Shown piece by piece: positions 18,576 through 28,509 of a DNA stretch of 64,000 nucleotides (position 1 is its first letter; every line of letters begins with the position of its first letter). The translations under genes and the position numbers were made by a program. The DNA is taken from the NCBI GenBank assembly GCA_963743325.1, contig CAVUOZ010000005.1, positions 62,001 to 126,000 of the forward strand, read 5' to 3'. Source of the DNA: DATFVA01 sp963743325 (lineage in GTDB: Bacteria > Bacteroidota > Ignavibacteria > Ignavibacteriales > Ignavibacteriaceae). Under the pieces are notes generated by a model, which worked only from the letters and a program-made list of their open reading frames with translations, ran no database searches and was not told where the DNA came from.

Positions 18576-19940
18576 ATGATCAAATCTATTAATCCCGCAA
18601 CTGAAAAAGAAATAAAATCCTACAAAGAAATGGAATTAAATGAGGTTCAGAATATAATCTCATCTGCAGATGAAGCTTTTAACCAGTGGCACAGGAGTTC
18701 TTTCGTTACCAGATCTCAGATTATGAAAAAGGCTGGTGATATTCTAAGGAGGGATAAGGAAATACATGCCCGTTTAATGACTGAAGAGATGGGAAAACCT
18801 GTTATACAGTCGAGATCAGAAGTTGAGAAATGTGCCTGGGTGTGTGACTACTTTGCAGAAAAAGGTGAGGAGTTCCTGAAGGATGAAACCATTAAAAGTG
18901 ATGCATCGAAGAGTTTTGTCACTTATCAGCCTCTTGGGGTTGTTCTGGCCATAATGCCCTGGAATTTTCCATACTGGCAGGTTTTCCGTTTTGCTGTTCC
19001 CGGTCTGATGGCAGGAAATGCCAGCGTCCTTAAACATGCCTCCAATGTTACAGGCTGTGCCCTTGCAATTGAAGAAGTTTTTAAAGAAGCGGGATTCCCG
19101 GATAATCTATTCAGGACATTGATCATTTCCTCTAAAAAAATGGATAAAGTAATTGAATTGGAAAAAATCCGTGCTGTTACATTAACAGGAAGCGTTCCCG
19201 CAGGAAAAGCTGTTGCCTCAAAAGCAGGCTCTCTGATCAAAAAAACTGTTCTGGAATTGGGCGGAAGCGATCCCTATATAGTGCTGGAGGATGCTGACCT
19301 TGAAATGGCTGCGGAGACTTGTGTAACGTCAAGACTGATAAATGGAGGTCAAAGCTGCATTGCCGCAAAAAGATTTATAGTGGTTAAAGAAGTATTTAAT
19401 GAATTCAGAGATTTGTTTTTAGAGAAGATGAAAATGAAGAAAATGGGAGATCCTCTTGATGAATCAAACGATCTCGGTCCGCAGGCAAGGGATAATCTCC
19501 GCTATGATCTTCACGAGCAGGTAAAAAGAAGTATACAGAAAGGTGCGAGACTACTGTTGGGCGGTGAGATACCGGAATTGAAAGGGGTCTACTATCCGCC
19601 GACAGTTCTTGATAATGTTAAAAAAGGAATGCCGGCTTATGATGAGGAATTATTTGGTCCCGCTGCTTCATTAATTGAAGTCAGGGATGAAGCCGAAGCA
19701 ATTAATACCGCCAACGATTCTATATTTGGACTGGGAGCTGCCGTCTTTACTAATGATATAAAAAGAGGAGAAAGAATCGCCAGGGAAGAATTGAACGCAG
19801 GTAATTGTTTCGTAAATTCATTCGTGAAATCCGATCCCAGACTGCCGTTTGGGGGAGTTAAAGAATCCGGTTACGGAAGGGAATTATCTTATTTTGGAAT
19901 TCGTGAGTTTGTAAATATTAAAACTGTTTACATTAAATAA
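18576..19940 (+). CDS. NAD(P)-dependent succinate-semialdehyde-type aldehyde dehydrogenase
   Basis: 454 aa, the length of short YneI/Sad-type enzymes. ALDH landmarks are M-P-W-N-F-P-Y-W-Q, the G-S-V-P-A-G cofactor loop, general base Glu227 in E-L-G-G-S-D-P, and nucleophile Cys261 in G-G-Q-S-C-I-A-A-K-R. The C-terminal P-F-G-G-V-K-E-S-G-Y-G-R-E is intact. It oxidises an aldehyde to the acid, most likely succinate semialdehyde, though substrate cannot be fixed from sequence. It stands alone between intergenic regions. Confidence 0.9.
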   Translation: MIKSINPATEKEIKSYKEMELNEVQNIISSADEAFNQWHRSSFVTRSQIMKKAGDILRRDKEIHARLMTEEMGKPVIQSRSEVEKCAWVCDYFAEKGEEFLKDETIKSDASKSFVTYQPLGVVLAIMPWNFPYWQVFRFAVPGLMAGNASVLKHASNVTGCALAIEEVFKEAGFPDNLFRTLIISSKKMDKVIELEKIRAVTLTGSVPAGKAVASKAGSLIKKTVLELGGSDPYIVLEDADLEMAAETCVTSRLINGGQSCIAAKRFIVVKEVFNEFRDLFLEKMKMKKMGDPLDESNDLGPQARDNLRYDLHEQVKRSIQKGARLLLGGEIPELKGVYYPPTVLDNVKKGMPAYDEELFGPAASLIEVRDEAEAINTANDSIFGLGAAVFTNDIKRGERIAREELNAGNCFVNSFVKSDPRLPFGGVKESGYGRELSYFGIREFVNIKTVYIK

Positions 19941-20194
19941 TCCCTCTGGTGTTCTTTAACCCGGATAAAGCAGGTTTAAGCTCAAGTTACGGGGATTTTC
20001 CTTATCGATTTCATTTCATTGTCAATTTATCATTTCTAAGCAGTACATAAATCTAATTAATCATACTACCTTTTTGTAGATAACTTAAAGAATAAATTTT
20101 ATTTTAATAGTAAGATTTATTAACTATCTGATACCCGGACGACAAATGTCAGCATAGTAAACAGGTTATTTTTTAATAATCGAATAATATTTAT

Positions 20195-21505
20195 ATGCAG
20201 GATACTTCGAGGTTTCTTCCGGAATATTTGTTAAAAAATGATGCTATGCTCACCTCCGCAGATTTATTCATTCTTCTTCAAAGACTCGGAGTTGCTATCC
20301 TCATCGGTCTATTAATCGGACTTGAAAGGGAACATTCCCATCCGAAAGACGATAAGTTCTTTGCAGGAATCCGCACTACTCCTCTGATTTCTTTATTAGG
20401 ATTTATTGCAGGATTGATTGCTTCATTAACTTCATTCTGGATATACTTTATAATCTTTGCAGGTTTTACCTCTCTTGTTACCGCTTCTCATGTATTCTCT
20501 GCCAAATCAGGAAAATTCGGAGGAACTTCTGAAGTTGCTTTGCTGATTGTATTTCTCCTTGGTACCATAGTTTATTTTAACTTTATAATTCTTGCGGCAG
20601 TAATTGCGGTAATCGTTACACTTTTTCTGACATTGAAATTTCAGCTTCACCAGTTCGTCGGAAAAGTGAGTGAGGAAGATTTATATGCGACACTGAAACT
20701 TGCGATTATAACTGTTATCGTTCTTCCGCTTTTACCTGATAAAACCTATGGACCATTCGATGTACTGAACCCGAAGCTGATCTGGTATATGGTAATCCTT
20801 GTAAGCGGGATAAGTTTTGTCGGGTATGTTCTTATAAAAGTATACGGAGAAGGGAAAGGGATCTCTATTACCGGTTTATTAGGCGGAATGGTTTCCAGTA
20901 CCGCAGTAGCTTATTCACTATCAAAGAGGAGTAATGAAAATGCATCTCTTTCACCGAATTTTACCGTGGGGATTTTACTGGCTTCCACAGTTATGTACCC
21001 GAGGGTTTTTATTGTGGTGCTGATCGTGAATAGTTCCCTGTTAAATTCACTCTGGCTGCCGCTCCTGATATTTACTATTACAGGATTTACAGTAAGCCGT
21101 TTTATGTCCGGGAAATTTACCGATGGAAAACACGAGCCGGTTGAGCTGGATAATCCTTTCAGATTAAAATCAGCAATTTTATTCGGTGTAATTTTTGGAA
21201 TAGTAATTTTTGCGGCTAAGGCAGGACAGGTGTACCTTGGTTCAGGAGGTTTATATGCAGCAAGCGCACTGGCCGGCTTGACCAGTGTTGATGCTATTGT
21301 TTTATCTCTTGCCGGGATAGCCGGCGGACATGTATCCTCTGAGGTTGCTGTAACAGCAATTATCATCGCTACAATATCAAATAACATAGTCAAAGCAATT
21401 ATTTCGTTTGTAACCGGTTCGGATGAGTTAAAGGAAAATGTCTTTAAAGGACTGGGGATTATCACCGCGGTATCAATTATATATTTATTAGTTGTGTTAA
21501 TATAA
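20195..21505 (+). CDS. MgtC/SapB-family membrane protein with DUF4010 domain
   Basis: 436 aa with about twelve predicted membrane segments. The N-terminal MgtC/SapB domain has R-L-G-V-A-I-L-I-G-L-L-I-G-L-E-R-E and G-I-R-T-T-P-L-I-S-L-L-G; the C-terminal DUF4010 domain includes V-S-S-T-A-V-A-Y-S-L-S and G-L-T-S-V-D-A-I. This architecture is common in Bacteroidota. Family links to Mg2+ homeostasis come from MgtC; the exact function of the DUF4010 form is unknown. A long AT-rich leader (19941-20194) precedes it with no recognisable riboswitch. Confidence 0.88.
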   Translation: MQDTSRFLPEYLLKNDAMLTSADLFILLQRLGVAILIGLLIGLEREHSHPKDDKFFAGIRTTPLISLLGFIAGLIASLTSFWIYFIIFAGFTSLVTASHVFSAKSGKFGGTSEVALLIVFLLGTIVYFNFIILAAVIAVIVTLFLTLKFQLHQFVGKVSEEDLYATLKLAIITVIVLPLLPDKTYGPFDVLNPKLIWYMVILVSGISFVGYVLIKVYGEGKGISITGLLGGMVSSTAVAYSLSKRSNENASLSPNFTVGILLASTVMYPRVFIVVLIVNSSLLNSLWLPLLIFTITGFTVSRFMSGKFTDGKHEPVELDNPFRLKSAILFGVIFGIVIFAAKAGQVYLGSGGLYAASALAGLTSVDAIVLSLAGIAGGHVSSEVAVTAIIIATISNNIVKAIISFVTGSDELKENVFKGLGIITAVSIIYLLVVLI

Positions 21506-21595
21506 AAGAGTCTTATGAGCATTTTAACTCTATGTGAGGCAATGATTCTTTAATTCATAATATTCTCATTCAGATTTATTAATAAAATTCATTTC

Positions 21596-21745
21596 TTATA
21601 GAACTCTTTTTCCCTGAATTAATCTTAAAATCAGTATTACCAGAGCGATAGCCAGCAGTATATGTATAAAGCCTCCGAGCGTGTAAGCTGTTATAATTCC
21701 TATCAACCAGAGGATGAGCAAAATTAATAAGATCGTCCAAAGCAT
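21596..21745 (-). CDS. Small lmo0937-family (DUF5670) membrane protein
   Basis: 49 aa. It starts M-L-W-T-I-L-L-I-L-L-I-L-W-L-I-G, has a central Y-T-L-G-G-F-I-H-I-L-L motif and ends R-L-I-Q-G-K-R-V-L, the recognisable pattern of the lmo0937 family of two-helix membrane peptides. The ribosome-binding site AAGGAGT lies 7 bp upstream. Function is unknown; family members are often stress-associated. It is convergent with the MgtC-like gene. Confidence 0.85.
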   Translation of the reverse strand: MLWTILLILLILWLIGIITAYTLGGFIHILLAIALVILILRLIQGKRVL

Positions 21746-21939
21746 ATTTTACTCCTTAAATCTTTTTATTTTTATATCTGTTACAGGTTTAAAATATTGA
21801 TAACAGGCCATATCCACTATTATTATAATCACGATAAACCTGTAATGTGATTAAGATTGATAAAGAACGATTAAATTGAAGTTTCCTGTTTTTTTCCGAT
21901 ATAGTTATTTTTGAGAGTAATATCACCGGAAATAATTTA

Positions 21940-22668
21940 TTGAATAATTATAAGCTTTTAATTCAGTACGACGGATCGGGATATTCCGGATGGCAGATGC
22001 AGAAGAACCAGATGTCTGTTCAGCAGAAAATTACAGAATCAATAGAGACCATCCTCAAAGAAAAAGTAAATCTCATCGGTTCGGGCCGTACTGATACAGG
22101 AGTTCACGCTTTAGGGCAGGCTGCTAATTTCAGGACAGAGCAGGAAATTGACCAATATAAATTTCTCTATTCACTGAATTCAATTCTACCCCGGGATATT
22201 TCGATTTTGAAGATGGAGCAGGTCGACGTTGGATTTCACGCCAGGTTCGATGCAAAAAAAAGGATATATATTTACCTTATTTCCAGATACAAATCTCCCT
22301 TCTACAATAATTATTCATATTTTTATCATTTTGAAATTGACTGCAGCCGGTTAAATAGATTAACAGAATCAGTTCTGGGCAAATATGATTTCAGTTCATT
22401 TGCAAAAAGGACTTCAGATACTGATAATAAAATCTGTGAAATCTATGATGCTTACTGGAAGCAGACCCGCGGTTTGATTCTCCTTTTTATTAGCGCCGAC
22501 AGATTTTTACACGGAATGGTTCGCTCAATTACGGGAACGCTGCTTTATGCTTTAAAGAATAACCTGGATATTTCTTACATCGCTAAAATCATAAATTCAA
22601 AAAATCGTGAAGAGGCTGCTGAAGCGGTGCCCGCTAAAGGATTATTTCTTTTTAAAGTAAAGTATTAA
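21940..22668 (+). CDS. truA: tRNA pseudouridine(38-40) synthase TruA
   Basis: 242 aa, full length for TruA. The catalytic motif G-S-G-R-T-D-T-G-V-H-A carries the nucleophile Asp52; I-Q-Y-D-G-S-G-Y-S-G-W-Q and the later R-F-L-H-G-M-V-R-S-I-T-G-T motif are also diagnostic. It isomerises U38-U40 in tRNA anticodon arms. TTG is the likely start, because no ATG occurs upstream in frame and the N-terminus M-N-N-Y-K-L-L-I-Q-Y matches family starts. Confidence 0.94.
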   Translation: MNNYKLLIQYDGSGYSGWQMQKNQMSVQQKITESIETILKEKVNLIGSGRTDTGVHALGQAANFRTEQEIDQYKFLYSLNSILPRDISILKMEQVDVGFHARFDAKKRIYIYLISRYKSPFYNNYSYFYHFEIDCSRLNRLTESVLGKYDFSSFAKRTSDTDNKICEIYDAYWKQTRGLILLFISADRFLHGMVRSITGTLLYALKNNLDISYIAKIINSKNREEAAEAVPAKGLFLFKVKY

Positions 22669-22700
22669 GTTAAAACCCTGTTTTAATATTAAGGATATAA

Positions 22701-23171
22701 ATGGAATTCCTTGCACAGCTTCACCCTAAGATTATTCATTTCCCGATCGCCTTTTTATTGATATATATCCTTCTGGAGATAGCGGGTGTATTTTCCAAAA
22801 AAGAATATTTTCAAAAGACGGCGTATCTATTTCTGTTCTTAGGTGTACTATCGGCAGTCGCTGCCGTAATTACCGGTAACCAGGCAGCTGGTATCGCATC
22901 TGAATGGGAACATAAAGGAGCAATTATGCCTTTTAAACTAATCTCGGGTCATGAAGAATATGCTACAATAACTCTCTGGTACTTTACCGGTTTGCTTGTT
23001 CTGAGGACCTTCCTCATCTTAAAGAAAAAATTTACAGGAATATTTCAGTACCTTTTCATTTTATTTGCAATCGCAGGGGCTTACTTTATCTACCAGACAG
23101 CAGATTACGGCGGAAAATTAGTGTTTGATCATGGAGTAGGGACAGAACTCAAAAAAGAGGAAATAAAGTGA
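22701..23171 (+). CDS. DUF2231 membrane protein
   Basis: 156 aa with four membrane segments. It has the DUF2231 features H-P-K-I-I-H-F-P-I-A near the N-terminus, an H-E-E-Y-A-T motif, and Y-G-G-K-L-V-F-D-H-G-V-G near the end. Conserved membrane His residues suggest metal or haem binding in this family, which is inference. It follows truA by 32 bp and precedes another membrane gene by 19 bp. Confidence 0.85.
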   Translation: MEFLAQLHPKIIHFPIAFLLIYILLEIAGVFSKKEYFQKTAYLFLFLGVLSAVAAVITGNQAAGIASEWEHKGAIMPFKLISGHEEYATITLWYFTGLLVLRTFLILKKKFTGIFQYLFILFAIAGAYFIYQTADYGGKLVFDHGVGTELKKEEIK

Positions 23172-23190
23172 TGATTGAAGGGCTTCTCAA

Positions 23191-23976
23191 TTGAATCCAG
23201 TCAGAATCGTACTTGCAATATTACTTGTTAATGCCGCGGGAATTGCATTAAGATATTATGAATTCGATACATATTTTATTTTCCTGGGATTCCGCTTTCA
23301 CTTGAGCAGCTTTCTTCCATTTATTCTTTTACTGAATAAAGAAAGTATAAAAATTCTCACCGGGGCGTTCAAAAAGCCGTATTTCAAAAAAAAGTTTCTC
23401 CCTTTTTTATTGGTAATATTTGCATTGATAATTTTGATGGGGGCTTTATTTCTGCTGAAAAAAATTAAAACCGGTGACCCCGATTATTTTTATGAGTTTG
23501 GTTTATCGTCAGTATTTGATTTTCCACTTTACCTGGTATGGAATTTTCCCCAGCTCTGTTTTTTATTTCTGACATTAGTGATATTTTCCCGGGTTAACAG
23601 ATTCTACTACCTGAATGTATTCCTTGGCTTAATTCTGTTATTTGGATATGAGCTGATTCCTTTTGACTCAGCATTCAACCCGATGGAAGCTGCATCGCTG
23701 GCTTTAATGTCATTAATCGCCTCATTTTTTATCACAAAGCTGCAGAACATATACTGGTTTTCGGTTATCATTTTTAGTTCCGTATGGAGTATACTACTGC
23801 TGTTCGGGAGTAAGTCGGAAACATTAATAAATGTTTTTTTTGCAAGGGAATACAGCAGCTGGGATGGTTTTTTTGAGGCGGGCAGAGAATTGTCCTCATA
23901 TATTGTCCCCTCATTTTTTCTGCTAATACTGATATTAACATCAGTTTATTCGTTATTTTTTAAGAAAAAAGCATAG
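23191..23976 (+). CDS. Hypothetical polytopic membrane protein
   Basis: 261 aa with about seven hydrophobic segments; no family recognised with certainty. The segments L-V-N-A-A-G-I-A-L-R-Y-Y-E-F and F-R-F-H-L-S-S-F-L-P-F suggest a CAAX-protease-like fold only loosely, and no E-E-x-x-x-R motif is seen. TTG is the earliest possible start, because a stop (23176-23178) lies upstream in frame. Expression is probably coupled to the DUF2231 gene. Confidence 0.72.
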   Translation: MNPVRIVLAILLVNAAGIALRYYEFDTYFIFLGFRFHLSSFLPFILLLNKESIKILTGAFKKPYFKKKFLPFLLVIFALIILMGALFLLKKIKTGDPDYFYEFGLSSVFDFPLYLVWNFPQLCFLFLTLVIFSRVNRFYYLNVFLGLILLFGYELIPFDSAFNPMEAASLALMSLIASFFITKLQNIYWFSVIIFSSVWSILLLFGSKSETLINVFFAREYSSWDGFFEAGRELSSYIVPSFFLLILILTSVYSLFFKKKA

Positions 23977-24085
23977 CCAGAAAGAGTCTGCTGTTTTACT
24001 TAGAAAATAAAGTTGTATTTCAGTAAATTAAGAATGATATCCTGTAAATTCCGGTTGTAATTTAATAATAATCACTAGTTATAAA

Positions 24086-25162
24086 ATGAAGAGAATTTTA
24101 CTTTCAATTGTTTTGATTTCTGCCTGTGCAGTCCTGTTTGCTCAGCAGGCCCAGGATTATTTCCCTCAGACACCGGGATACCGGTGGGACTATAAAGTTA
24201 TTCCCCTTGATTCAGCGAATAATGAGATTGATTCTATGGCATATTTCAGGGTTGATTCGTTTGCGGTAGCTATAAATTTTTTGGGCAGAAACGCAGATCT
24301 GATTTTATCTAAGACAGGCACCTACGGCCTTATAAATTTTATGCCGTATACCGATAGTTCTTTCTTTTCTTTTGAGAATACCGACGGATATCAGTATTTC
24401 AGAATTTCAAACCTTGGCAATCTTGTAGCTGTACTGGATTCAATTGGACTCGATTCTACTCTTCTTGGGGTAATTCAATCATTTGAGGACTGGTATTCCG
24501 TTTTTCGTTTCTCTCAGTCTGTAAATAATGAGTACACAATTTTTACTAAAGATACGACACTGAATATAAATGGTTCTGATTTCCCTTTACGATTTAAATA
24601 TCTTGGTAAAAGACTCAATGATGAAACAATTCAAACTGAAGCCGGTACGTTCACCTGCAAAAAATTTCTTCTTTCAACTACGGTCAGCTACATGTTAGGG
24701 CCGATTGCAATTGAAATCATCAGACTTGAAACAACAAAATGGATTGCTCAGAACGTCTGGCTTGTTCAGGAAATTATGCCTTCAAAAACCGTTGATCTTT
24801 CATATCTTGGATTCGGCAGCTTTAATATTCCCGGTTCCAAAACAGAACTAGTACCTGCGATTACTGAAGTAAAAAGACAGGATATCACGGTATCGGAATT
24901 TGCTTTGGAGCAAAATTATCCGAACCCTTTTAATCCGGAAACAAATATAAAATTCACGCTTCCGGAAGCAGGAAATGTAACTATAAAAATATATGATGTC
25001 TTAGGAAATGAAGTTTTTACACTGCTGAATGAGGAGAGGAATTCCGGGACTTACAGCGTTAAATTTAATCCCGCAGAAAACAAATTAGCGAGCGGTTTTT
25101 ATATTTACGAGCTGAATTTCAAAGGAATGCATTTATCTCATAAAATGATTTATCTTAAATAA
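24086..25162 (+). CDS. T9SS-sorted secreted protein of unknown function
   Basis: 358 aa. The signal peptide is about residues 1-19 (ending V-L-F-A-Q). The body starts Y-F-P-Q-T-P-G-Y-R-W-D-Y-K, a pattern common in secreted Bacteroidota proteins of unknown role; no enzymatic motif is visible. A T9SS sorting domain (Q-N-Y-P-N-P-F-N-P ... S-H-K-M-I-Y-L-K) ends it. Its sorting domain has diverged more (K-L-A-S-G-F-Y-I-Y) than those of the 37-62 kb island. Confidence 0.85.
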   Translation: MKRILLSIVLISACAVLFAQQAQDYFPQTPGYRWDYKVIPLDSANNEIDSMAYFRVDSFAVAINFLGRNADLILSKTGTYGLINFMPYTDSSFFSFENTDGYQYFRISNLGNLVAVLDSIGLDSTLLGVIQSFEDWYSVFRFSQSVNNEYTIFTKDTTLNINGSDFPLRFKYLGKRLNDETIQTEAGTFTCKKFLLSTTVSYMLGPIAIEIIRLETTKWIAQNVWLVQEIMPSKTVDLSYLGFGSFNIPGSKTELVPAITEVKRQDITVSEFALEQNYPNPFNPETNIKFTLPEAGNVTIKIYDVLGNEVFTLLNEERNSGTYSVKFNPAENKLASGFYIYELNFKGMHLSHKMIYLK

Positions 25163-25231
25163 TATTTAAATAATTTTTTTACTAATAATTAATTTTTTTA
25201 ATCATAAAATCCTGAACAGGGGTTTATCAAT

Positions 25232-27097
25232 ATGCGTAACCTTTTACAGCAGGAAATAACTTATGCTGCTACCGATGGACCGGGGTCACTTCCCGCAAGA
25301 GAAGATATAGAGGAAAAATACAAATGGAATCTTAATGATATTTTCAGCTCAGTTGAGGACTGGGAAGCAGACTTTAAGCGGGTTAATGATAACCTCGGTA
25401 ATTATAAAAATTTTATCGGGAAACTTGGTGAAAGTCCCGGCCAGCTCCTCAAATGTCTGAAGTTCGATGATGAAATTGGTATCAGGCTTGAAAGATTGTA
25501 TTTGTATGCAATGCTTGCTAAAGACAGCGATTTAAGGGTGGGAAAATTTCAGTCGATGGATGAGAGGATCAAATCTCTTTATTCAAAAGTTTCAACTGCA
25601 AGCTCATTCATTAAACCCGAGTTGCTGAAGATGCCTGGTGATAAACTCGCAGAAATGATAAATTCGAATGAAGAGCTGAAAGTATATAAACATTCCATTG
25701 AAGACCTCCTCAGAAAAAAAAACCACACTTTATCGAAGGAGGAAGAAGAGATACTGGCTCTTGCCGGTGAACTAATCCCGACATCATACAACGTATTTTC
25801 TATGTTCACAAATGCGGATATGAAATTCCCTTATGTCAGGGATGAGGAGGGAAAAGAGGTCCAGTTATCTCACGGAAGATACTATGCTGCAATGTATTCT
25901 GCCGACAGAGATTACAGGGAGCTGACATTTAAATCATATTTCAAACCCTTTATTGATTACTCCAATACTCTTTCTGTATTATTCTCCGGCAGCCTGAAAT
26001 CAAATATATTTGAGGCGAAGGCGAGAAAATATAACAGTGCAAGGGAAGCCGCCCTCGACAGGAATAATATTCCGGTTTCGGTGTACGACAATCTTGTAAA
26101 GACTGTGAACGAAAATCTGACACCTATGCACCGCTGGGCAGCCCTGAAGAAAAAAATTCTTAACCTGCCGGAACTTCATCCTTATGATACTTACGTAACT
26201 TTGTTCCCGGCTGCATTCGACAGAAAATATCCTTATAACGAAGCAAATAAGATAGTGCTCGAATCTCTTAAGCCTTTGGGAAATGATTATCTTAACTCGC
26301 TTACTACGGCTTTTGAAAACAGATGGATTGACGTATATGAAACCAAGGCGAAAAAAAGCGGGGCATATTCCTCAGGAACAACTTTCGGGGTGCATCCGTA
26401 TGTTCTTTTAAACTGGACTGATCTGCTGAATGATGTATTTACACTCAGCCATGAAATGGGGCATAACATGCACTCGTTTTACACAGGGAAAAGCCAGCCC
26501 TTTGTTTATTCCAATTACACAATTTTCCTTGCAGAGGTGGCTTCAACATTTAATGAATCACTCCTGCTGGAACATTTTATTAAAATGGCGGAAACCCATG
26601 AAGAAAAATTATACTTTATCGAAAAATATTTGAATAATGTGACATCTACATTCTATAGACAGACAATGTTTGCAGAATATGAAATGCTGGTTTATGAAAA
26701 AACAGAAAACGGTATGGCCCTGAATTCTGAAGACCTGTGTACTTTGTATAAAGAAATTTACCAGAAATACTGGGGAGCGGAAATGGTAATCGACAGGGAA
26801 GAGGAGTTTACATGGGCAAGGGTTCCCCATTTTTATTATAATTTTTATGTATACCAGTACGCAACAGGGTTTGCAGCATCGGAAGTGCTTGCTCAGAAAG
26901 TATTGAAAGAGGGTAAGTCTGCAGTGGAAAAGTACCTGAACTTTCTCAGGTCTGGGAGTTCGGATTATTCAATCAATATTCTTGCAAAAACAGGGGTTGA
27001 AATGGACACACCTGAACCGATTATTGCAGTTACCAGGAAAATGAATATGCTGCTCGATGAAGCAGAAAAATTAATTAACAGCCGGAATACCAAATAA
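25232..27097 (+). CDS. pepF: Oligoendopeptidase F
   Basis: 621 aa, the usual size for M3B oligopeptidases. The zinc motif H-E-M-G-H (His407, Glu408, His411) and third ligand Glu435 in L-A-E-V-A-S-T are present, with the C-terminal H-F-Y-Y-N-F-Y-V-Y-Q-Y-A-T-G substrate-binding stretch. No signal peptide, so it is a cytoplasmic peptidase hydrolysing short oligopeptides. The IMPDH-like gene begins 21 bp after its stop. Confidence 0.95.
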   Translation: MRNLLQQEITYAATDGPGSLPAREDIEEKYKWNLNDIFSSVEDWEADFKRVNDNLGNYKNFIGKLGESPGQLLKCLKFDDEIGIRLERLYLYAMLAKDSDLRVGKFQSMDERIKSLYSKVSTASSFIKPELLKMPGDKLAEMINSNEELKVYKHSIEDLLRKKNHTLSKEEEEILALAGELIPTSYNVFSMFTNADMKFPYVRDEEGKEVQLSHGRYYAAMYSADRDYRELTFKSYFKPFIDYSNTLSVLFSGSLKSNIFEAKARKYNSAREAALDRNNIPVSVYDNLVKTVNENLTPMHRWAALKKKILNLPELHPYDTYVTLFPAAFDRKYPYNEANKIVLESLKPLGNDYLNSLTTAFENRWIDVYETKAKKSGAYSSGTTFGVHPYVLLNWTDLLNDVFTLSHEMGHNMHSFYTGKSQPFVYSNYTIFLAEVASTFNESLLLEHFIKMAETHEEKLYFIEKYLNNVTSTFYRQTMFAEYEMLVYEKTENGMALNSEDLCTLYKEIYQKYWGAEMVIDREEEFTWARVPHFYYNFYVYQYATGFAASEVLAQKVLKEGKSAVEKYLNFLRSGSSDYSINILAKTGVEMDTPEPIIAVTRKMNMLLDEAEKLINSRNTK

Positions 27098-27118
27098 TTA
27101 TTTCTTTTATAGAGTCAA

Positions 27119-28135
27119 ATGAAAGTATACACTAAAATAGAATTAAATGCATTTCATCAGTCATTAACCTATGATGATATCAGTCTTATCCCGACAGCAG
27201 TTTCACGGATTAAATCAAGAACCGATGCAAATACGGCGAGTGAATTCCTGGGTGAAAAACTCAGCGTACCGGTTTTATCCAGTCCTATGGAGTCTGTAAC
27301 AGGAATTGAAATGGCAAAGGAGCTCAGCAGGCTGGGCTGTTTAGGTATTGTAAACAGATTTGATTCTTCGCTGGATGAGGTTTTGAGCGATCAGAAAAAC
27401 GGGGTTAATCTCAAAGCTGTTTCTGTTGCACTAAATACACCTATGGAAACAGTAGAGAAGCTTGCCGCAAAAAATTTCATAATTTGTATTGATACGGCAA
27501 ATGCAAATAACAAAGCAGTTCTTTGCCGTACCGAAGAGATTAAAAAACAGTATAACGTAAGGATTATTGTAGGCAATATTGCTCACGGGGCTTCCCTTGA
27601 ACAGCTTGAATCTGCAGGGGCGGATGCTGTAAGAGTGGGAATCGGGAGCGGAAGTGTCTGTACGACTTCTATTCAGACGGGTATCGGGATCGGGCAGGTG
27701 TCATCCTTGTTAAATGTTTTATTCTCGCGTGCCGATAAAAAGCTGAAGATAAAAGTCATTGCTGATGGCGGGATCAAAAGTGCCGGTGATGTAGTAAAGG
27801 CAATAGCCCTCGGCGCCGATGTGGTGATGCTTGGAAGAATGCTATCCGGGACTAAGGAAACACCCGGAGAAGTAATTAAATACAACGGGCAGTTATGGAA
27901 AAAGTACCGCGGTTCAGCTTCATTTGGCGTTAAGATGAGGAACGAATTTATTGAAGGTGAAGAAACAATGGTGGCTTATAAAGGCATAGTAAAAAATGTT
28001 ATCGATGGGATCTCAGACGGATTAAGAAGCTCGATGAGTTATATGGATTGTCTTACTATCGAGGAACTAAGAAGGATTGAAACTTTTGCCATCTTAAGCA
28101 ACAGCTCATATCTGGAAAGACTGCCGAAAATATAG
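27119..28135 (+). CDS. IMP dehydrogenase/GMP reductase family protein
   Basis: 338 aa, a TIM barrel without CBS domains. The catalytic loop G-I-G-S-G-S-V-C-T-T has Cys181; the N-terminal L-T-Y-D-D-I-S-L-I-P and phosphate-binding D-G-G-I-K-S-A-G-D motifs fit the family. Length and lack of CBS domains favour GMP reductase (guaC-like) or a CBS-less IMPDH, but the flap Y-R-G-S-A-S-F-G-V-K matches neither canonical form well. It interconverts IMP/XMP or GMP; direction is unresolved. Confidence 0.88.
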   Translation: MKVYTKIELNAFHQSLTYDDISLIPTAVSRIKSRTDANTASEFLGEKLSVPVLSSPMESVTGIEMAKELSRLGCLGIVNRFDSSLDEVLSDQKNGVNLKAVSVALNTPMETVEKLAAKNFIICIDTANANNKAVLCRTEEIKKQYNVRIIVGNIAHGASLEQLESAGADAVRVGIGSGSVCTTSIQTGIGIGQVSSLLNVLFSRADKKLKIKVIADGGIKSAGDVVKAIALGADVVMLGRMLSGTKETPGEVIKYNGQLWKKYRGSASFGVKMRNEFIEGEETMVAYKGIVKNVIDGISDGLRSSMSYMDCLTIEELRRIETFAILSNSSYLERLPKI

Positions 28136-28373
28136 ACCTTCGGGGTTAACTATCGGTAAAACCATTACTGTACATCGGGAATCAGAGGTAATGGCATAAA
28201 TGATTTATTCATAGCTGGAGCCTTTGGTGAATTTTGTTGAAGAAGTAGATCTTTCAACAAGAGATGATGTCCTAGAAGAACTTATCTGTATTTCCCGGTT
28301 TACAATGGTAATTTTATATTTCGCCGCTCTGCGGCTCTGGATAATTTTATTGTTGTGATTTCTACTAAGGTGT

Positions 28374-28500
28374 CGCCGCTCTGCGGCTAAATCCAGAGGC
28401 AATATCTTGTGTTCAGTTAATTATGGGTCTTCTGCCGCAACGCGGCAGAACCTTAGTAGATATAATAAAATAAAAAAACAACAGAGCTGCAGAGCAGCGA
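28374..28500. repeat. Palindromic repeat module, left flank of the IS200-like element
   Basis: About 127 bp containing GCCGC-TCT-GCGGC, CTGCCGC-AAC-GCGGCAG and GCTGC-AGA-GCAGC palindromes, the phrase AATTATGGGTCTTCTGC, and a CCTTAGTAGAT segment. The same module in the same orientation lies at 29428-29557, so the two flank the transposase as direct repeats. Before it (28136-28373) lie further GCCGCTCTGCGGC palindromes and no gene. Confidence 0.82.
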
Positions 28501-28509
28501 AAAAAAAGT

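Noticed and set aside
20911..21522. 203-codon minus-strand frame
   Set aside because: Antisense shadow of the MgtC/DUF4010 gene; the plus-strand protein has clear domain motifs.
28205..28402. 65-codon minus-strand frame
   Set aside because: Covers GCCGCTCTGCGGC palindromes next to the transposase; no start signal.
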